From: an uncultured Flavobacteriales bacterium
GTDB taxonomy: Bacteria > Bacteroidota > Bacteroidia > Flavobacteriales_D > Sanyastnellaceae
Direction: 5' to 3'
DNA length: 52,740 nucleotides
Assembly: GCA_905478325.1 (NCBI GenBank)
Contig: CAJQIB010000031.1
Coordinates: forward strand, 1-52,740
The first letter of the stretch is position 1; each line of letters opens with the position of its first letter. The notes under the pieces are model-generated. The model was not told where the DNA came from. It saw nothing but the letters and a program-made list of their open reading frames with translations, and did no database searches. Positions 1-8,907 of the stretch are shown here, one piece after another. Made by a program: the position numbers and the translations under genes.

Positions 1-326
1 TGTCCATTGTGGTCAAAGAACGAACCGTCGAAATTGGAGTGCGCAAGGCATTGGGTGCGACTTCAGGCAGCATTGTCACCCTCATTGTGGTGGAAGCCAT
101 TGCCTTGACAAGTATCAGCGGGATTTTAGGAATGATCGCTGGTGTGCTGACGTTGGAGTTTGTGGCACCCTTTGCGGAACACGATTATTTCAGCAATCCC
201 GCCGTCAACCTCAACGTCACAATCACCGCCCTCGGTGTGCTCATTCTTTCTGGCGCGCTGAGCGGTTTGGCCCCAGCCTTGCGTGCCGTGCGCATTCGTC
301 CCATTGAAGCTTTGCGTTACGAATGA
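1..326 (+). CDS. ABC transporter permease, MacB/FtsX type, C-terminal part (5' truncated)
   Basis: The reading frame is open from the window edge, so the true start lies upstream. The visible part opens with VVKERTVEIGVRKALGAT, the signature of the cytoplasmic loop after the periplasmic domain in MacB/FtsX permeases. Two hydrophobic segments follow, and the end (RAVRIRPIEALRYE) is the usual family C-terminus. Such permeases pair with an ATPase and a membrane fusion protein to export peptides, lipoproteins or drugs across the envelope. The stop overlaps the next permease start (ATGA at 323-326), so the two are co-transcribed and probably form a heterodimer. The ATPase gene is not visible and presumably lies upstream. 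Substrate unknown. Confidence 0.93.
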   Translation, partial: SIVVKERTVEIGVRKALGATSGSIVTLIVVEAIALTSISGILGMIAGVLTLEFVAPFAEHDYFSNPAVNLNVTITALGVLILSGALSGLAPALRAVRIRPIEALRYE

Positions 327-1591
327 GAGCCTTTGATCCCGACCGCCTCATTGAACTTGTGCAAGTGATTGTGCGCAATCCCATGCGCGCTTTTTTATCA
401 TCTCTGGGGGTGGGTTGGGGATTGTTTATGATCATCATCACCGTGGGCTCTGCTCGCGGACTGGAGAACGGGGTAAGGGCGGATATGGGGAATGATGTTG
501 CCAACAGCATGTTCATGTGGGCACAAAGCACAAGCAAGCCATACAAAGGTTTCCAACGTGGGAGGTCATTGGAACTCAATCTCGCCGATGTCGCATGGCT
601 GGAAGAAAACACACAGCACTTAGACCTCATTGTTCCTGAAATTCAACTAGGCGGATATCGCGGCAGCAACAATGTCACCCGCGCGGCACATACGGGCGCT
701 TTCGATGTCCATGGAGTGGATGAGAATTATCCCCAAGTCAACCCGTTTCGAATAACGCGCGGCCGTTTTTTGAATCCGGGTGATTTGAATGCGCAGCGGA
801 AAGTTTGTGTGATTGGTAGCCGCGTCGAAACGGTCTTGTTCGATAAAGGGGAAGATCCGTTGGGTGAGATGATTCAAATCCAAGGAGTCCTTTTCCGAGT
901 CGTGGGCGTTTACAAACCCAAGGGTACCGGAGAAGATGCCGAAAACGAAGCCGAGAGCATCTACATCCCCTTCACCACCTTTGGAAAAGCCTTCCAGACC
1001 GGTGACCGCGTGGAGTGGCTATCGGTGCTGATTCGTCCCAATGTGGATGCCGCAGAAGCCGAACAGGCGACGAAGGATTTGCTGCTACTCCGTCTCAATG
1101 CGCATCCCGACGATAAGCGCGCGATTGGAGGATGGTCTATGGCCGAAGAATTTCAACAAGTGGAATCCGTCTTCGGCGCCATGCGGCTCGTTTCGTTACT
1201 TTTTGGTGCCTTGGCTCTCTTGGCCGGAGTGATTGGCATCACCAATATCATGCTCATTTCGATTAAAGAGCGCACCAAGGAGCTCGGCATTCGACGTTCT
1301 CTTGGGGCCACTCCACAGCGCATCATTCAACAGATTCTAGGGGAAACATTGTTTCTCACCATCCTAGCCGGTTTGTGCGGATTGATTTTGGGAGTCGGCT
1401 TGTTGGAATTGCTGGATGGTTTCATTGAGGACGGCGGCGATGCCGGTGTTTTTCGCCATCCCGAAATCGACCTTAAAACTGTGCTCAACGTTTTGATCAT
1501 CTTACTCGGAATGGCCCTGTTAGCGGGTATCTTGCCCACGCTAAGAGCACTTTCCATCCGTCCAGTTGTCGCACTGCGATCTGAAGGGTAA
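323..1591 (+). CDS. ABC transporter permease, MacB/FtsX type
   Basis: A 422-residue protein of typical family length. It has an N-terminal membrane segment near residues 20-45 (FLSSLGVGWGLFMIIITVGS), a periplasmic MacB_PCD-like domain at about 50-270, then three membrane segments in the last 140 residues. The loop ISIKERTKELGIRRSLGAT near residues 312-330 and the C-terminus RALSIRPVVALRSEG repeat the pattern of the preceding permease, so the two are paralogous subunits. The start is fixed by the ATGA overlap with the upstream gene. The membrane fusion protein follows 36 bp downstream. Together they form a tripartite MacAB-like efflux or lipoprotein-handling system; the substrate cannot be told. 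Confidence 0.95.
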   Translation: MRAFDPDRLIELVQVIVRNPMRAFLSSLGVGWGLFMIIITVGSARGLENGVRADMGNDVANSMFMWAQSTSKPYKGFQRGRSLELNLADVAWLEENTQHLDLIVPEIQLGGYRGSNNVTRAAHTGAFDVHGVDENYPQVNPFRITRGRFLNPGDLNAQRKVCVIGSRVETVLFDKGEDPLGEMIQIQGVLFRVVGVYKPKGTGEDAENEAESIYIPFTTFGKAFQTGDRVEWLSVLIRPNVDAAEAEQATKDLLLLRLNAHPDDKRAIGGWSMAEEFQQVESVFGAMRLVSLLFGALALLAGVIGITNIMLISIKERTKELGIRRSLGATPQRIIQQILGETLFLTILAGLCGLILGVGLLELLDGFIEDGGDAGVFRHPEIDLKTVLNVLIILLGMALLAGILPTLRALSIRPVVALRSEG

Positions 1592-1627
1592 ACTCATTAT
1601 TCGAACTTAGAAAAACGATTCAGAAAC

Positions 1628-2731
1628 ATGAAAAAAGGCCGTCTACTCCCCTTGTTTCTTTTTGTCACCCTCGTGTTGGCTGGTGCGGTGTACACCTTGA
1701 ATCACTTGTACGTAAAAGAACAAGCACCGCAAGCACGTTTCAATGTTGAAACCCCGCGAATCGGTGACATTGTGCTCAAGACTGTGAGCTCTGGCACAAT
1801 CGGTCCACGGAAAGAAATCGCCATCAAACCACAGATTAGCGGTATCGTGGATGAGTTGTATGTCGAGGCCGGTCAAACCGTTATCAAAGGCCAGCAGCTG
1901 GCGAGAGTTCGGGTCGTACCCGACATGGCGCAACTGGCGTCCGCCCAAAGTCGTGTCGAACGCAGTCGCATCACGCTGGAAAACTCAAAAAATCAATTTG
2001 AACGACAGGAAAACTTGCTTAAATCAGGTGTGATTTCGGCACAAGATTTTCAAATCACAGAGACATCTTATCTCCAAGCACAGGAAGAAAAGCTCGCGGC
2101 AGAAGACAACCTACTTATCGTCAAAAAAGGCGCAGCAAATCGAGCTGGAGAAACAACCAACACGTTAATTTCCAGCACCGTTGACGGCATGGTACTCGAC
2201 GTACCCGTTGAAGTTGGGAACCAGGTGATTCAAGCGAATACGTTCAATGAGGGTACCTCCATTGCGAGCGTGGCTGACATGTCCGACCTCATTTTCCGAG
2301 GCAAAATCGACGAAAGTGAAATTGAAAACCTCCACGTCGGGATTCCTTTGATTCTGTCCATTGGTGCCATGCCGGGGCGAAAATTCAATGCCACTTTGGA
2401 GTACATCGCCCCGAAGGGCATGCCGGAGAACGGCGCGGTCCAATTTGAGATTCGTGCAGCAGTCGAACTTGCTGAAGATGACTTCATTCGAGCAGGCTTC
2501 AGCGCAAACGCAGATGTCGTGTTGGATCAACGAAAGCAGGTCCTGTCGATCAGCGAATCTTTGGTGCAATTCGATGGTCCCACCACATTTATTGAGATCC
2601 AGACCTCATCGCAACAATTTGAACGACGTGAGGTGACCCTTGGACTTTCTGATGGTCTCACCGTTGAAGTGTTGGGGGGCGTTTTGATTGAAGATTCCAT
2701 CAAACGATGGAATCAACCGATTTTCGAATAA
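1628..2731 (+). CDS. HlyD/MacA-type periplasmic adaptor (membrane fusion protein)
   Basis: A 367-residue protein with one N-terminal membrane anchor (about residues 5-24). A split biotinyl-lipoyl domain follows (PQISGIVDELYVEAGQTVIKGQQLARV near 65-95, completed near 185-205 by STVDGMVLDVPVEVGNQV). Between the halves lies an alpha-helical hairpin (about 100-170), and a beta-barrel domain follows. This is the standard adaptor layout that bridges an inner-membrane ABC permease to an outer-membrane channel. The 36-bp gap to the permease indicates one operon. No TolC-like gene is present in the window, so the outer channel must come from elsewhere. Confidence 0.93.
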   Translation: MKKGRLLPLFLFVTLVLAGAVYTLNHLYVKEQAPQARFNVETPRIGDIVLKTVSSGTIGPRKEIAIKPQISGIVDELYVEAGQTVIKGQQLARVRVVPDMAQLASAQSRVERSRITLENSKNQFERQENLLKSGVISAQDFQITETSYLQAQEEKLAAEDNLLIVKKGAANRAGETTNTLISSTVDGMVLDVPVEVGNQVIQANTFNEGTSIASVADMSDLIFRGKIDESEIENLHVGIPLILSIGAMPGRKFNATLEYIAPKGMPENGAVQFEIRAAVELAEDDFIRAGFSANADVVLDQRKQVLSISESLVQFDGPTTFIEIQTSSQQFERREVTLGLSDGLTVEVLGGVLIEDSIKRWNQPIFE

Positions 2732-2753
2732 GTGGAATCGGAACCCCACTTCG

Positions 2754-2782
2754 TTGAGCCTACAGAATATCCGCTAACTTGA
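2754..2782 (+). promoter_or_regulatory. Candidate Bacteroidota promoter for the DUF4153-like gene
   Basis: TTG at 2754-2756 and TAACTTGA at 2775-2782 are separated by 18 bp, which fits the TTG-N17-23-TAnnTTTG pattern of Bacteroidota primary-sigma promoters except for an imperfect -7 box. The ATG at 2788 lies only 5 bp further on, so the transcript would have little or no leader. Confidence 0.35.
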
Positions 2783-2787
2783 CGACC

Positions 2788-4086
2788 ATGTTGCCTCAAG
2801 ACCCCTCGGAAAGAGAATCACTCTATCGTCGCAATCCCGACGCATTCCGAAAAGCTTGGGAGCAGGAAACTTCGGAAGGCCGGAGCACTGACCTCCGCGC
2901 TGCTTGGGAAGCGCGATTCGAAATCGACATGCCGTCAGACGCTCCGCTTCTTGAACAAAGCACGCGTCCATTTCGTTTCCCGATTGCCGCCTCGCTCTTC
3001 ATTGCTGTGATCCTGCTCATCCCTTATTGGAGGACGGGAACATTCGATCTCGAATGGGCCGTGCCCTATTTAGCGACGCTTGCCTTCGGCCCTTTCTTAT
3101 TTTATTATGGATGGGGGCATGTCCGCTTTTTAGCCCTCAGTGCTAGCATGGCTGGTTTGTTGGCTCTTTTCTGGTTTGGGTTTGAGGACTGGCTCCTTTT
3201 GGATGTCCTCGAATCAGGTGTAGACAAAGGCCTTGATGTGGGAATCGCGCGGCAAATGGCTGCACAATCCGGCCGGCTGATGTTGCTTCATTGGCCCATT
3301 CTTTTGTTTGGATTGACCGCGAGCATTTGGGTTTCGAAAACTCCCGGAATGCAACGGGTCGATTTCATTCACCACGCGATTCAAGTCGCCATCCATTGTG
3401 CCATCATTGTTGTGACGGGGTTTGCGTTGACGGGATTGACCTACATGCTCATCGACGTCCTGCTCGGGTTCGAATACACGGAAGAACTCATGACCCACTT
3501 GATGACGTGGGGAGCCTCGGGTGCTTTGGTGTTTGGGCATGCCGTGTGGCGGAGTCACCCCACCGCTTTGGATCGAATCTTGCCGCTGATCGCCCGCATT
3601 TTCATCCCCTTATTTTGTCTTTTAGAGGTGGGATTTCTCAGCGTGTATGTCGGAAAAGGGCTGGCCATTTTAAGCCATGATCGCGAAACACTTTTCATCA
3701 TGAACTTGCTCCTCTTGGCCGTTCTGATTCTGGTGATTTTGCATGCCGCATTTGAAACCATACAATCCCGGTTCAACCAAATACTGCTCTATGCCATTGT
3801 CTCATTGGGCGTTGTAGCCGGACTCATTGGCATCGTGGCGATCGCATCTCGCTTGTGGGAATTTGGCCTCACACCCAACCGTTTGGTCGTATTCATCTCC
3901 AACATCCTCTTAATCGGGACGTTGGGTTCCTTGCTCTGGAGCATGGCCCGCAATCCATCCAAGGATTCCACGCAAACAGTGCGGCTTTCACTCAATCAAT
4001 CCCTGCCCATTTTCATCGCCTGGGCAGCCGTGGTGACATTCCTGTTTCCTCTCCTATTCGGATTGCCTGTCGTGTTCGGTCAGTAA
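2788..4086 (+). CDS. Polytopic membrane protein, DUF4153-like
   Basis: A 432-residue protein when started at the ATG at 2788; a TTG at 2779 would add only three residues. It has a charged, soluble N-terminus of about 65 residues and then roughly ten to twelve hydrophobic segments running to the C-terminus. Length and segment spacing resemble the DUF4153 family of bacterial inner-membrane proteins of unknown function, but this is an impression of the overall pattern rather than a motif match. It lies 56 bp after the efflux operon and may have its own promoter. It converges with the lectin gene, 92 bp away. Confidence 0.75.
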   Translation: MLPQDPSERESLYRRNPDAFRKAWEQETSEGRSTDLRAAWEARFEIDMPSDAPLLEQSTRPFRFPIAASLFIAVILLIPYWRTGTFDLEWAVPYLATLAFGPFLFYYGWGHVRFLALSASMAGLLALFWFGFEDWLLLDVLESGVDKGLDVGIARQMAAQSGRLMLLHWPILLFGLTASIWVSKTPGMQRVDFIHHAIQVAIHCAIIVVTGFALTGLTYMLIDVLLGFEYTEELMTHLMTWGASGALVFGHAVWRSHPTALDRILPLIARIFIPLFCLLEVGFLSVYVGKGLAILSHDRETLFIMNLLLLAVLILVILHAAFETIQSRFNQILLYAIVSLGVVAGLIGIVAIASRLWEFGLTPNRLVVFISNILLIGTLGSLLWSMARNPSKDSTQTVRLSLNQSLPIFIAWAAVVTFLFPLLFGLPVVFGQ

Positions 4087-4178
4087 TGGCCTTCCAATGG
4101 CAGCATGTACTCTTATTCATGCGACAGGAAGCATCGCTTGGATTACAAGGAGCACCCGTGTCAATTGCACTAACAGCG

Positions 4179-7100
4179 TCAGCGAATGACAATCACCGTT
4201 CCTGAATACTCTTGAAGGGGCGGTGCAAACAATTCGCCTTCATCAAAGGCCACCTTCAAACGCCAAACGTAGAGACCGTCTTGAGCGAAATAACCGCTGT
4301 GGGCGGATAACGCAGGATCACCTTCGACCTCTCCAATCCAACCCATCGTTGGGTCAGAGGAAGCGAAAACAAGTTCACCCCACGTGTTCCATATTTCAAA
4401 TGTGTAGTTCAGAGGCTCGCAAGCGATGACAGGCCGAAACATGTCATTGTGGCCATCATTGTCTGGAGAGAATGCGCTTGGCACATACGCTTCACACCCG
4501 CATGGGATGAGCTTGATTTCAAATCCATCGGAGACGGATTCACACACATTGCTCACTTCCACTTCAAACAACCCCGAACGCTCCAATGCAATGGAGGGCG
4601 TGTTTTGCCCCGTGCTCCAGGCATAGGAAATGGGGAAAATACTGACGGGGTTCGCAGCCGTTACCGCAAGCTCTTCACCCTCGCACAACTCATAGAGCGC
4701 CTCCAATGAAACGACAAGAGGCGCCGCTTTGGAGACATGAACGGTATCGGTCCATGTGCAGCCATTGATGAAAGTGGTGGCGGAATACATGCCGGGGATG
4801 CTCACGTCAATATCAGACGTTGTTTGGCCGGTGCTCCAGGCAACCGTAGCTCCGTCTAACATCGGGTAGACAAACAAAAATGCAGATTCGTTCGGACACA
4901 GTAGACGGTCTTCATCGAGATCAAATACAGGCAATTCCTGGACAGCGACGTTTACCGTGTCAAAGCTTGAACACCCATCCTCCGTGACGACAACCGAATA
5001 CGTCCCCGCATCTCCAGTCTCTAACTCCTGCGCCAAGGAACCCGTGGACCATTGCGTTTGATCAGCCAATGGCAATTGGGTATTCAGGGCAACTTCTTGC
5101 CCCTCACATAGCTGCACATCAGGGCCAAGATTCAATACAGGAAGCGGAATGTTCAGAACACTCACCGATGTCTCATAAGCGCACCCTTGAATCGGCGTAC
5201 TCAACGTGTAGATTCCTGGAGTGGTAATCCAAACGCTCGAATTGATTTCACCCGAACTCCAAGTGTATTGAGGAGCCCCACCTGCAGCTGAAACAAGCAC
5301 ACTATCTCCGTTGCACAACGAAATGGATTCCGGAATGTCCGCATCGAAGAAAGGAGCATAATCCACTTCCAACGTATCGCTTGACTGACAAACTCCAACC
5401 ACAACTTCCACGATCACAGTCAGGTCTTCGCCTCCGACATTGATTTCACTCAAGCCTAGCACCGGATCTCCATTGAGCCACCACTCGGTTTCATCGGCGG
5501 CGTAACCGCTTATTACATCCAGCGATTCATTTTCACACAAGACCACATCGACACCCAAATCCACCCCCGTATTTTGAGAAGGAACCACTTCCGTCGATTG
5601 CTCAAACACACAACCGAGCAATGGGGTGCTCAACACATAGGTTCCTGCAGCATTGACCCATTGGCTCTCTTGACTGACTCCATTGTTCCAAGCATAGCTT
5701 TCAGCTCCCGGCAAGGCGTCCAGATACAGGCTGTCCTCCAAACACAGCGCCAGGCTTACTGGCAACCCTGCATCAAAGAAGGGCACGTGACTGTACGACA
5801 CCGTATCGTACGTTGAACAAGCTCCTATCGTGACCTCTACGATGGCATTTACCGCTTCGTTTTCAATGGTTACAAAGCTTGATGACAAGCCAGCCAAATC
5901 GCCATTCAAGAACCACAGAGTCTGCATGGCATTGTATCCGCTACTGAGTGTCACTGATTCTTGATCGCACAAAATCCCGTCCGCTCCCAAATCAACGCCC
6001 GCATTCAATGAATTCACTGCATTCACGGTCGAAGAGAAGGTACACGCCTCTGGGGTCGTCGCTGTGACCGTATACACGCCCGGTTCGCTCACCGTCAAGT
6101 CAGAACCGACCGTCCCATCCTCCCACACCAAATCAACGTCACCTCCTGTCCAATTTGCATCTGCAGCTTGGATTACTTGCTCTTCATTAAGACACAGTAC
6201 AACAGGGTTCACCGCCCAATCGACTCCATAGATCGGATGCAGTAAAACGCTCACGGTGTCGGATTCCTGGCATCCCAGTTGTTCCCATGTTACCCACACC
6301 TCGCCAGCGTCCGCAACTTCAATGGAACTTCCATTCGTTGCATTGCTCCACACGACATTGACATCGTTGAGCACACCGGCATGATCAAACACGGCGCTAG
6401 ACCCGGGACAAATTGAAACGTCTTCACCCAAGTCAAAGGCGGGCAAGGACAGTGCATTGACCGTCATGAAGTCCGTCGAAGCACATCCTGCCGACGAATT
6501 GAGCGTCAAACTGTATTCTCCCGGCGTGGTGATTTCGCGACTCAAATCGGAAGAACCATCTTCCCACATGCCCGAAAACCCTTCAGGCCAGGGGCCGTTG
6601 GAAAATGTCAGAATGCCTTCATCACAAAGAATCGTATCCTCGGGCAGCTCGGTAGAAGGAAATTCAATGACCGCCAATTCAACCGACTCCGATTGCTCAA
6701 CACCACAGATGTCATCATAGCTGACAGTATAGGTCGTCGCAGCGTCCACGGTCGCGTCCACTGAATATCCGCTTGTGGATGAAAGCCCTTCCGATGGGGA
6801 CCATGTCGGACTGATGGCTTCGCTATCCACCGTCAGCTCAACTGGCAGCCCAGGACAAGCCACCACCTCATCCTCTGCCATGCCCTGCGGCCAAGCAAAC
6901 CATTCCATATTTTTAACGCGTTGGATGTTGGAAGCTCCACCGGTAGCTGCCGTGAATCCCCAAATGCCCTCCGACGCATCCAGGACATCCTCCAAATCCA
7001 CCGTTCCAACCAACCGCTGAACGCAATTGAAATAAACGACCATTTCATTCGTAGTCGCATCGTAGGTCACCCGCAAGTCATGGTACGTATTGTTCTCGAT

Positions 7101-7586
7101 GTTGTTGTTCCATCCTGTGATGGCTGCAATGGGACCCGCAATGCTGTTTCCCCCGAAGTGAGAAACACTTCCGTTTTTCTGTATGCCCAAGTGATCCGAA
7201 TTGATATCCCCGGTGGAAGGCCAATTCGTGCCGTAATACGTATCCATTTCAACTCCTATACTCTCATCGATTCCGCCAAAGCCCATGTTCGCTCCGTTTC
7301 CTCCAAGATCATCCGATGATGCATTGCGGACAACAAAGGCCATCCCGTCCGCCCCTCCATTGTTTCCACCAAGGTTCACTTCAGCCCGCATCTCCCACGA
7401 TTCGTTGACAGCCACCGCATCATCCATCCACACTGCGCCGATTTGGCTCGCTGCATTGGTTGTCAATCGATAGGTTCCCGGAACAATTTGCACCGCATCA
7501 CCGACAAGGGTTTGCGCCTGTAACTGACACACGGTCAGGATTACAAAGCAAAAAACATACAAGAATTTGAACTGTCTCATCTGCAT
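4179..7586 (-). CDS. L-type lectin-domain adhesin with PKD-like repeats and T9SS type B sorting domain
   Basis: A 1135-residue secreted protein. Residues 1-25 are a signal peptide ending LQAQ; a start two codons later (MRQFKF, 7580) is equally possible. Residues about 26-235 resemble a legume-type lectin domain (QIGAVWMDDAV, GADGMAFVVRN, GVEMDTYYGTNWPSTGDINSDH). A long run of Ig/PKD-like modules follows, each with a 'DLGxDxxLC' strand and a 'W(S)xG' strand, as in SprB-like gliding adhesins. The C-terminus (VPSAFSPDNDGHNDMF ... FEIWNTWGELVF) is the T9SS type B sorting domain, so the protein should cross the outer membrane and be displayed or released. Likely role: binding surface glycans or polysaccharide. 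No operon partner is visible; the Kazal gene diverges from it. Confidence 0.9.
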   Translation of the reverse strand: MQMRQFKFLYVFCFVILTVCQLQAQTLVGDAVQIVPGTYRLTTNAASQIGAVWMDDAVAVNESWEMRAEVNLGGNNGGADGMAFVVRNASSDDLGGNGANMGFGGIDESIGVEMDTYYGTNWPSTGDINSDHLGIQKNGSVSHFGGNSIAGPIAAITGWNNNIENNTYHDLRVTYDATTNEMVVYFNCVQRLVGTVDLEDVLDASEGIWGFTAATGGASNIQRVKNMEWFAWPQGMAEDEVVACPGLPVELTVDSEAISPTWSPSEGLSSTSGYSVDATVDAATTYTVSYDDICGVEQSESVELAVIEFPSTELPEDTILCDEGILTFSNGPWPEGFSGMWEDGSSDLSREITTPGEYSLTLNSSAGCASTDFMTVNALSLPAFDLGEDVSICPGSSAVFDHAGVLNDVNVVWSNATNGSSIEVADAGEVWVTWEQLGCQESDTVSVLLHPIYGVDWAVNPVVLCLNEEQVIQAADANWTGGDVDLVWEDGTVGSDLTVSEPGVYTVTATTPEACTFSSTVNAVNSLNAGVDLGADGILCDQESVTLSSGYNAMQTLWFLNGDLAGLSSSFVTIENEAVNAIVEVTIGACSTYDTVSYSHVPFFDAGLPVSLALCLEDSLYLDALPGAESYAWNNGVSQESQWVNAAGTYVLSTPLLGCVFEQSTEVVPSQNTGVDLGVDVVLCENESLDVISGYAADETEWWLNGDPVLGLSEINVGGEDLTVIVEVVVGVCQSSDTLEVDYAPFFDADIPESISLCNGDSVLVSAAGGAPQYTWSSGEINSSVWITTPGIYTLSTPIQGCAYETSVSVLNIPLPVLNLGPDVQLCEGQEVALNTQLPLADQTQWSTGSLAQELETGDAGTYSVVVTEDGCSSFDTVNVAVQELPVFDLDEDRLLCPNESAFLFVYPMLDGATVAWSTGQTTSDIDVSIPGMYSATTFINGCTWTDTVHVSKAAPLVVSLEALYELCEGEELAVTAANPVSIFPISYAWSTGQNTPSIALERSGLFEVEVSNVCESVSDGFEIKLIPCGCEAYVPSAFSPDNDGHNDMFRPVIACEPLNYTFEIWNTWGELVFASSDPTMGWIGEVEGDPALSAHSGYFAQDGLYVWRLKVAFDEGELFAPPLQEYSGTVIVIR
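5140..6000 (-). repeat. Tandem duplication of a ~144-residue module inside the lectin adhesin
   Basis: Two adjacent units, about 6000-5568 and 5567-5140, share the same order of landmarks: GVDLG, then an LC with acidic residues, SGY, a W-LNGD strand, IVEV-GxC, PFFDA, and a closing YxLSTPxxGC. They look like diverged copies of a two-Ig-fold module, most similar at the strand motifs. Boundaries are approximate because they were set by eye. Confidence 0.7.
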
Positions 7587-7629
7587 TGCATCATTCAGGC
7601 TATGGTCTATCGAAAGGATAGTGAAGGAA

Positions 7630-7637
7630 CAAAAGTA
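7630..7637 (-). promoter_or_regulatory. Candidate -7 box upstream of the lectin adhesin
   Basis: On the minus strand this reads TACTTTTG, an exact match to the Bacteroidota -7 consensus TAnnTTTG, 43 bp before the adhesin start codon. No well-spaced TTG -33 element is obvious, so the call rests on the -7 box and position only. Confidence 0.4.
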
Positions 7638-7846
7638 GAACAGTTACAAACAACATTTCGTTGCATCCTGTATACACCACACAAGTCGATTGAACGCAAC
7701 AGTCAATTCGTATTGCGCACGCTTCAAATCACGGCAATCGATCCCGTGTTACTTTACAACAGTATATTTAGCACGAGCCGAAAGAATCCCCGTATCCCAC
7801 ATGAGGACTTTTGTTGAAGCGAACTTCAAAACCAAAACACCATCCA

Positions 7847-8803
7847 ATGAAGCCTTTTTCATTCTTGTCTTACGCCTTTGTCCTTGCAGGAATAATGACT
7901 GCAGCGAGTGCATACTCTCAAGCATGCGTTGATTCTACCTTGATTGACCCCAACGCCATCTGCCCCGCCTTGTGGGCACCGGTTTGCGGTTGTGACGGGA
8001 TCACGTATGGCAATGATTGTGAAGCCGTGAACATGGGAGGGATGACCTCTTGGGTGGATGGAGAATGTACGGGCACATCGCAAGATTGCTTGGATTTGGG
8101 CGGTATCGACTTCGGGGCTTGTGACATGGCAATGGGCGTTGTTTTGATCAATGGCAGTTGTCAGTTCCTTTCGGGATGTGGCTGGGAGGTCGGAGGAGTG
8201 GACTACAGTCCTTACTTCTTTGTCAGCGAAGAAGAATGCACCTCGAACTGTGGAAGTGAGGTCGAGTGTATTGACCCTTCGTTAGCCGACCCACTGGTTG
8301 ATTGCGATATTTTCGACCCCTCGCCTGTTTGCGGGTGTGATTCCATCACGCACTTCAACGAATGTGTCGTGACCTATGTGGATTGGGTTTCCGAATACAG
8401 CCTCGGTGCATGCCAGGGAGATTGTTATGACGCGTCACGGATCGTGGAAGGAATGAATTGTCCTGAGGAAAGTGACCCCGTGTGTGGTTGCGATAGCGTG
8501 AGTTACAACAACGCTTGCGAAGCGTGGTACTTGGGAGGCTTGGCCCAATGGACGGAAGGACCTTGCGAGACCAGTGGCATCATCCAACACACCGCTTCAA
8601 CACGCTTGCACGTCGCTCCCAACCCCAGCAATGGCGTATTCCTGATTTCAGAACTCCACCCTGCTGCTCCTTGGCAAGTATACAATGCGACAGGAACTCT
8701 CGTGCTTCAAGGAAGAGGCCCTCTTGTAAACGCATCCTTATCTGCAGGGTGTTACATCCTGCATTCTGAAGGTTTTTTACCGACTCGATTGGTCGTTCAT
8801 TAG
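7847..8803 (+). CDS. Secreted triple Kazal-type protease inhibitor with T9SS type A sorting domain
   Basis: A 318-residue protein when started at the ATG at 7847, which gives a clean signal peptide (MKPFSFLSYAFVLAGIMTAA, cleaved after YSQ). The upstream in-frame TTG at 7811 would add a charged extension and is unlikely. Three cysteine-rich modules each carry a Kazal-like core: PVCGCDGITYGNDCEA, PVCGCDSITHFNECVV and PVCGCDSVSYNNACEA. Kazal domains inhibit serine proteases such as subtilisin- or trypsin-like enzymes through a loop near the PVCG strand. A different cysteine-containing segment separates modules one and two. The C-terminus (LHVAPNPSNGVFLI ... ending LPTRLVVH) is a T9SS type A sorting domain. 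Possible role: protecting the cell from its own or foreign exoproteases. Confidence 0.88.
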   Translation: MKPFSFLSYAFVLAGIMTAASAYSQACVDSTLIDPNAICPALWAPVCGCDGITYGNDCEAVNMGGMTSWVDGECTGTSQDCLDLGGIDFGACDMAMGVVLINGSCQFLSGCGWEVGGVDYSPYFFVSEEECTSNCGSEVECIDPSLADPLVDCDIFDPSPVCGCDSITHFNECVVTYVDWVSEYSLGACQGDCYDASRIVEGMNCPEESDPVCGCDSVSYNNACEAWYLGGLAQWTEGPCETSGIIQHTASTRLHVAPNPSNGVFLISELHPAAPWQVYNATGTLVLQGRGPLVNASLSAGCYILHSEGFLPTRLVVH

Positions 8804-8907
8804 ATCCACTCTCAGTAAATCCACTTTCCAAGCGTTCGTTTTGTTAAAAAGCATGGGGCGATATTCCTTATCGCAACACAAATAGACGATTCGGTGTAGA
8901 TTCGTGC

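Noticed and set aside
2732-2755. Small hairpin AAGTGG/CCACTT after the membrane fusion protein gene
   Set aside because: Only a 6-bp stem with no T-run; too weak to call a terminator.
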